From contig NZ_JABXYK010000001.1 in the NCBI RefSeq assembly GCF_013378445.1, positions 62,001 through 126,000 on the forward strand: a DNA stretch of 64,000 nucleotides, in the 5' to 3' direction. The notes beneath the pieces were generated by a model that worked only from the letters and a program-made list of their open reading frames with translations, was not told the origin of the DNA and did no database searches. Source of the DNA: Mycoplana rhizolycopersici (GTDB lineage Bacteria > Pseudomonadota > Alphaproteobacteria > Rhizobiales > Rhizobiaceae). Position numbers and translations under genes: made by a program. Position 1 is the first letter of the stretch. Each line of letters opens with the position of its first letter. Shown here piece after piece: positions 60,901 to 64,000 of this stretch.

Positions 60901-61373
60901 CGGCGCGCCTCCTGCACGAGTTCGGCGGCCGAGGCGGCATCCAGCCTTGCATGCACCGCGCCGTCGAGCATGGCCGACGGCGCGCAGGAACAGAGCCCCA
61001 GACAGTAGACGGGTTCCAGCGTGACCGCGCCGTCGAGCGTCGTCTGGTGGAAGTCGATGCCAAGCAGCGCCTTGACCCGATCGGCGATCGCATCCGCCCC
61101 CATCGACTGGCAGGCCTCGGCACGACAGAGCTTCAGCACATGCCGCCCGGCCGGATGGTCTCGAAAATCATGATAAAAGGTGACGACGCCGTGCACCTCG
61201 GCGCGCGAAAGGTTCAGTTCCTTCGCGATGACCGGCAGGCTTTCCTGCGGGACATAGCCGAATTCGGCCTGGACCTCGTGCAGGATCGGCAGCAAGGGTC
61301 CTTCCAGATCCTTCATCGCATCGATGATGGCCAGGGTCCGCGTTCCGACGTCACCGGAAACGTGCAGGTTCAT
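60897..61373 (-). CDS. fdsG: NAD-dependent formate dehydrogenase gamma subunit
   Basis: A 158-residue NuoE-like subunit with a [2Fe-2S] cluster in the C-terminal thioredoxin-like domain: CRAEACQSMGA (two cysteines) and CLGLCSCAPSAM. The N-terminal helical domain contains LPILHEVQAEFGYVPQESLPVIAKEL (in parts). The start at 61373 (MNLHVSGDVGTR) has GGGAGG 8 nt upstream. First gene of the operon, with the regulator upstream in the same direction and about 180 bp of promoter region between them. Confidence 0.95.
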   Translation of the reverse strand: MNLHVSGDVGTRTLAIIDAMKDLEGPLLPILHEVQAEFGYVPQESLPVIAKELNLSRAEVHGVVTFYHDFRDHPAGRHVLKLCRAEACQSMGADAIADRVKALLGIDFHQTTLDGAVTLEPVYCLGLCSCAPSAMLDGAVHARLDAASAAELVQEARR

Positions 61374-61537
61374 TCGCAATCCTCCCGAACGGCACCGAAG
61401 CAAAACGCCCGCAGGGCAGAATGATCCTCAATGCCTTGAAACGGCTCGGCAAAGGCAAACCCTCCCGTTTACCGATACCACACCGTCAAAGCTTCTCAGG
61501 GAAGCCGAAAGGGGTCAATAAAGTCGTGCCGTCGATC

Positions 61538-61554
61538 GATAGTTTTTTTCTATC
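61538..61554. promoter_or_regulatory. Possible LysR-type operator upstream of fdsG
   Basis: GATAG and CTATC are inverted around a run of seven T, an interrupted dyad of the T-N11-A kind bound by LysR-type regulators. It touches the 3' end of the regulator gene and lies about 165 bp upstream of the fdsG start. The T/A tract between the arms could also bend the DNA. Confidence 0.35.
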
Positions 61555-62446
61555 AATATTGCGCCTGTTCCGAGAGAATCCGCGCCTCATGCAGCAGCGC
61601 CGATACCAGCGGCGTGAAGGGTTCGCGATGGGTCGCCACCAGGCCGACGATGTGATGCGGTGACGGATCGACGATGGAAACTATACTGATTTCATCATGA
61701 AATCCGAAGGAAAGGGCAACATTTTCCGGCATGATGCTACACCAGCGCCCCGTCCGCACATGGGAGAACAACACGATCATCGAGTTCGATTCGAGCGTGG
61801 GCTTCACCGTGACGCCGGCTTCGGCGAAGTGACTGTTGATGATCCGGCGGTTCTGCATGTCGGAAGTCAATAGGCAAAGGCTAAGGTTGGCGACATCGCG
61901 CCATGTCACGCTTTCGCGATCGGCCAGCGGACCATGCTTCGCGGTGATCAGATGGTAGCGCTCGACGTGCAGCGGCACGCTGGTCACCCGGCCGAGCGGC
62001 TCGTTCTCGAGATAGGTCAGGCCTGCGTCGATTTCGAGATTTTCCAACAGGCTCAGGATCTTGAGCGATGTCGTGGAGAGCACCGAGAAAGTCACGTCGG
62101 GATGCTTCTCCTGAAAGGGCGCCGTAATGCGCGGCACCATCGCAAGCGTCGTCGGGATGGCGGCAAGCCGGATATGGCCGGAAAGCCCCTTACGCGCCGC
62201 CCGCATCTCCTCGCGCATGGTCCGCGCATCGCCGACGATGCGCCGCGCCCACTCGAGAACGCGCTGACCTTCCGGCGTAAGCCCCTGAAAGCGCGAGCCG
62301 CGGTTGACGAGCACGACGCCGAGCTGGTCTTCCAGCTGGCGAACGGCCGCAGACAGCGTCGGCTGCGAGATGCCGAGCTCCTCCGCCGCCCGGGCGAAGT
62401 GCCGCTCCCGTGCCAGCGCGATAAAATATTCAAGCTTGTCGATCAT
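61553..62446 (-). CDS. LysR-type regulator, FdsR-like
   Basis: A 297-residue regulator: an N-terminal winged helix-turn-helix (residues 1-60, FIALARERHFARAAEELGIS followed by QPTLSAAVRQLEDQLGV) and a periplasmic-binding-protein-like effector domain (about 88-290). Position directly upstream of, and in the same direction as, fdsGBACD fits the FdsR type that activates formate dehydrogenase genes in response to formate (family knowledge from similar operons). The start at 62446 (MIDKLEYFIAL) is preferred over 62452 because GGA lies 7 nt upstream. It is divergent from acuI. Confidence 0.9.
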   Translation of the reverse strand: MIDKLEYFIALARERHFARAAEELGISQPTLSAAVRQLEDQLGVVLVNRGSRFQGLTPEGQRVLEWARRIVGDARTMREEMRAARKGLSGHIRLAAIPTTLAMVPRITAPFQEKHPDVTFSVLSTTSLKILSLLENLEIDAGLTYLENEPLGRVTSVPLHVERYHLITAKHGPLADRESVTWRDVANLSLCLLTSDMQNRRIINSHFAEAGVTVKPTLESNSMIVLFSHVRTGRWCSIMPENVALSFGFHDEISIVSIVDPSPHHIVGLVATHREPFTPLVSALLHEARILSEQAQY

Positions 62447-62558
62447 CCGCATTCCACCCCAGCGCTCTCCCATTCATACAAAAGAACGGTGGCGCGACAA
62501 ACCTTTACCGCCCTATAGGTGGAGGCAGGAAGAGAACGAGAGGTTGAGGAGCGAAGGA

Positions 62559-63554
62559 ATGACGTTCAGGGCACTTCTGGTGGACAAGGGCGCGGACGGC
62601 GCCATTTCAGCCTCGGTTCAGGATCTGCCGGACGAACGGCTGCCGGAGGGCGACGTGACCGTCGCAGTCGAATATTCGACGCTGAACTACAAGGACGGGC
62701 TGTGCGTTGCCGGCAAGGGCGGGCTCGTCCGCGCATATCCCCATGTTCCCGGCATCGATTTCTCGGGGACGGTGGAGGCATCGGCCGACCCCCGCTACCG
62801 CCCCGGCGACAAGGTGATCCTGACCGGCTGGCGGGTTGGCGAGATATGGTGGGGTGGCTATGCGACCCGCGCGAAAGTGAAGGGTGACTGGCTGGTGCCG
62901 CTGCCCGAAGCGCTGACGACGCGGCAAGCGATGGCTGTCGGAACCGCCGGCCTTACGGCCATGCTGGCGGTGATGGCGCTGGAAAAGGCCGGGCTGTCCC
63001 CGCCGAAGGGCGAGGTTCTGGTCACCGGGGCTGCCGGCGGCGTCGGTTCCGTCGCCGTCGCCATTCTCGGTCGCCTCGGCTACAGCGTGGCTGCGGTCAC
63101 CGGCCGGACCGAAACAGCCGACTACCTGCTTGGCCTTGGCGCCGAGACCGTCATCGACCGCGCCGAACTGGCCGAGCCATCGGCAAGGCCGCTGGAATCC
63201 GAGCGTTGGGCGGCCGCCGTCGACGCCGTCGGCGGCGACATGCTGATGCGGGTCCTAAAGCAGGTGAAATATGACGGCGCGGTCGCGGCGATCGGGCTGG
63301 CCGCCAGCGCAACGATTCCCTCCTTCACCGTCATCCCGTTCATCCTGCGCGGCGTGAGCCTGCTCGGCATCGATTCGGTGATGCGGCCGCGCGACGAACG
63401 CCTCGACGCCTGGTGCCGCATCGGCACCGATCTGCCGCTCGAAAAGCTTGACGACATGATCACCGAATACGGGCTTACCGATCTGCCGGCACTCGCACCG
63501 GCCATTCTCGACGGAAAAATTCGCGGACGGCCGGTCATCAACGTGCGGCGATAA
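62559..63554 (+). CDS. acuI: Acryloyl-CoA reductase-like zinc-free MDR
   Basis: A 331-residue medium-chain reductase of the AcuI/YhdH branch: quinone-oxidoreductase fold without the catalytic zinc. AcuI reduces the toxic intermediate acryloyl-CoA to propionyl-CoA with NADPH, in 3-hydroxypropionate and DMSP metabolism. N-terminal VEYSTLNYKDGLCVAGKGG and PGIDFSGTVE are family features; the NADPH site is LVTGAAGGVGSVAVAIL (about 148-164). GAGGAG lies 8 nt before the start. It is divergent from the formate regulator. No DMSP lyase genes are nearby, so detoxification of acrylyl-CoA is inferred. Confidence 0.88.
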   Translation: MTFRALLVDKGADGAISASVQDLPDERLPEGDVTVAVEYSTLNYKDGLCVAGKGGLVRAYPHVPGIDFSGTVEASADPRYRPGDKVILTGWRVGEIWWGGYATRAKVKGDWLVPLPEALTTRQAMAVGTAGLTAMLAVMALEKAGLSPPKGEVLVTGAAGGVGSVAVAILGRLGYSVAAVTGRTETADYLLGLGAETVIDRAELAEPSARPLESERWAAAVDAVGGDMLMRVLKQVKYDGAVAAIGLAASATIPSFTVIPFILRGVSLLGIDSVMRPRDERLDAWCRIGTDLPLEKLDDMITEYGLTDLPALAPAILDGKIRGRPVINVRR

Positions 63555-63557
63555 TGC

Positions 63558-63582
63558 AAAAGGGGACGCCGCACGGCGCCCC
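63558..63582 (-). terminator. Rho-independent terminator of the ArsR gene
   Basis: Read on the minus strand, GGGGCGCCG and CGGCGTCCCC (one bulge) form a stem with a TG loop, followed by TTTT. It lies between the convergent acuI and ArsR-family genes. Confidence 0.75.
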
Positions 63583-63588
63583 GCCGCT

Positions 63589-63945
63589 TCAGACGCCCTG
63601 TTCGCGCAGCATGATCGGCCGGCAATAGATGTCGTAGAGCGTGCCCATGATCGCCGTGACGTTTTCGTCGGCGAGACGATAGTAGACCTGCCTGCCGTCA
63701 CGGCGCGTAACAACGAGCTGGTCCTGACGCAGACGTGCGAGTTGCTGGGAGACGACGGCTTGCGGAAGATCGAGGATCGCCTCGATCTCGCCCACCGTCT
63801 TTTCGCTCTCCGTCAGCAGGCAGAGAATCAATAGCCTCGTCTCGTGCGACAGCGCCTTGAGGAGACGACTGGCCTTCCCGGCCTGATTGGCGAAGATGTC
63901 AAAACTTCCGCCGGCCTCCATGACCGGACCCGCAGTTTGCCTCAT
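63589..63945 (-). CDS. BigR/SqrR-like ArsR-family repressor
   Basis: A 118-residue winged-helix repressor. The recognition helix is in LDLPQAVVSQQLARLRQDQLV and the wing in RRDGRQVYYRLAD. Taking the ATG at 63945 as start (GGGAG 5 nt upstream; the GTG two codons earlier touches it), the cysteines fall at C42 (LLILCLL) and C108 (YDIYCRP), the same positions as the persulfide-sensing pair of BigR. No metal-binding ArsR cysteine motif (CVC) is present. It probably controls sulfide-detoxification genes, which may lie just past the window end. Confidence 0.88.
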   Translation of the reverse strand: MRQTAGPVMEAGGSFDIFANQAGKASRLLKALSHETRLLILCLLTESEKTVGEIEAILDLPQAVVSQQLARLRQDQLVVTRRDGRQVYYRLADENVTAIMGTLYDIYCRPIMLREQGV

Positions 63946-64000
63946 ATTCACTCCCGACTCGTGAACGCATTACTCAGCACGGGCTCAACTGTGAGACTGA

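Overview
The window is a GC-rich, gene-dense stretch of chromosome from an alphaproteobacterium, most likely a member of the Rhizobiaceae (Sinorhizobium/Ensifer/Shinella-like; this is inferred from gene content and order, not from a database). Pointers are the C4-pathway hemA, the aerobic cobaltochelatase genes cobS and cobT beside a J-domain gene and bolA, the aroK-aroB-corC block divergent from xerD, Rcp1-like and HWE/HisKA_2 signalling proteins, and the small palindromic intergenic repeats typical of rhizobia. Most of it is ordinary core genome.

Layout. 1-9.2 kb: envelope and housekeeping genes (YdcF fragment, plsC, ChaC, DUF2125, tyrC, a methyltransferase, gloB, a cupin, an EamA exporter, DUF3108, rpmB), ending with a queuosine-precursor transporter that carries a convincing preQ1-I riboswitch. 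9.2-19.2 kb: a phytase-like secreted protein, cobT/cobS/J-protein/bolA, corC/aroB/aroK, a 49-codon membrane protein coupled to xerD, and accA. 19.3-28 kb: a YafK-type L,D-transpeptidase coupled to a TusA-like gene, a translationally coupled three-gene signalling string, a His-rich COG0523 GTPase, a penicillin-binding DD-carboxypeptidase and an M20 amidohydrolase. 28.1-29.75 kb: tRNA-Arg(CCT) followed by an AT-richer insert with one RTX (Ca-binding) secreted protein, bounded on the far side by a degenerate copy of the tRNA 3' end. 29.8-39 kb: diguanylate cyclase, META/MliC protein, dxr, hemA, and a form-II CO-dehydrogenase-like molybdenum hydroxylase (S-L-M order). 39.3-47.6 kb: glycine-zipper lipoprotein, then tamA and a very large tamB with an internal tandem duplication of about 520 residues. 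47.6-55 kb: an Lrp regulator divergent from arginase and ornithine aminotransferase, cheW, a soluble double-PAS chemoreceptor, an alpha/beta hydrolase and an ICMT-like methyltransferase. 55.1-63.95 kb: a complete NAD-dependent formate dehydrogenase operon (LysR, fdsG, fdsB, fdsA, fdhD, fdsD), acuI, and a BigR/SqrR-like ArsR repressor with the two persulfide-sensing cysteines.

How genes work together. Arginase and ornithine aminotransferase form an arginine-to-glutamate-semialdehyde route, probably controlled by the divergent Lrp protein through two sites 22 bp apart. The fds genes oxidise formate to CO2 with NAD+ and include their own maturation factor. TamA and TamB form an envelope-spanning assembly module. 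The dxr, hemA, aro and cob genes belong to isoprenoid, haem, shikimate and cobalamin synthesis.

The most interesting non-coding signals are: the preQ1-I riboswitch whose pseudoknot includes the start codon; a two-copy, roughly 100-bp palindromic element with covarying hairpins whose terminal CTAGA supplies the stop codon of the adjoining gene; a different inverted repeat pair inside the fds operon; short tandem repeats that multiply the stop-codon region of two genes; the tRNA-bounded RTX insert; and a candidate FNR/FixK box upstream of hemA. I see no CRISPR array, transposase, prophage or replication origin.
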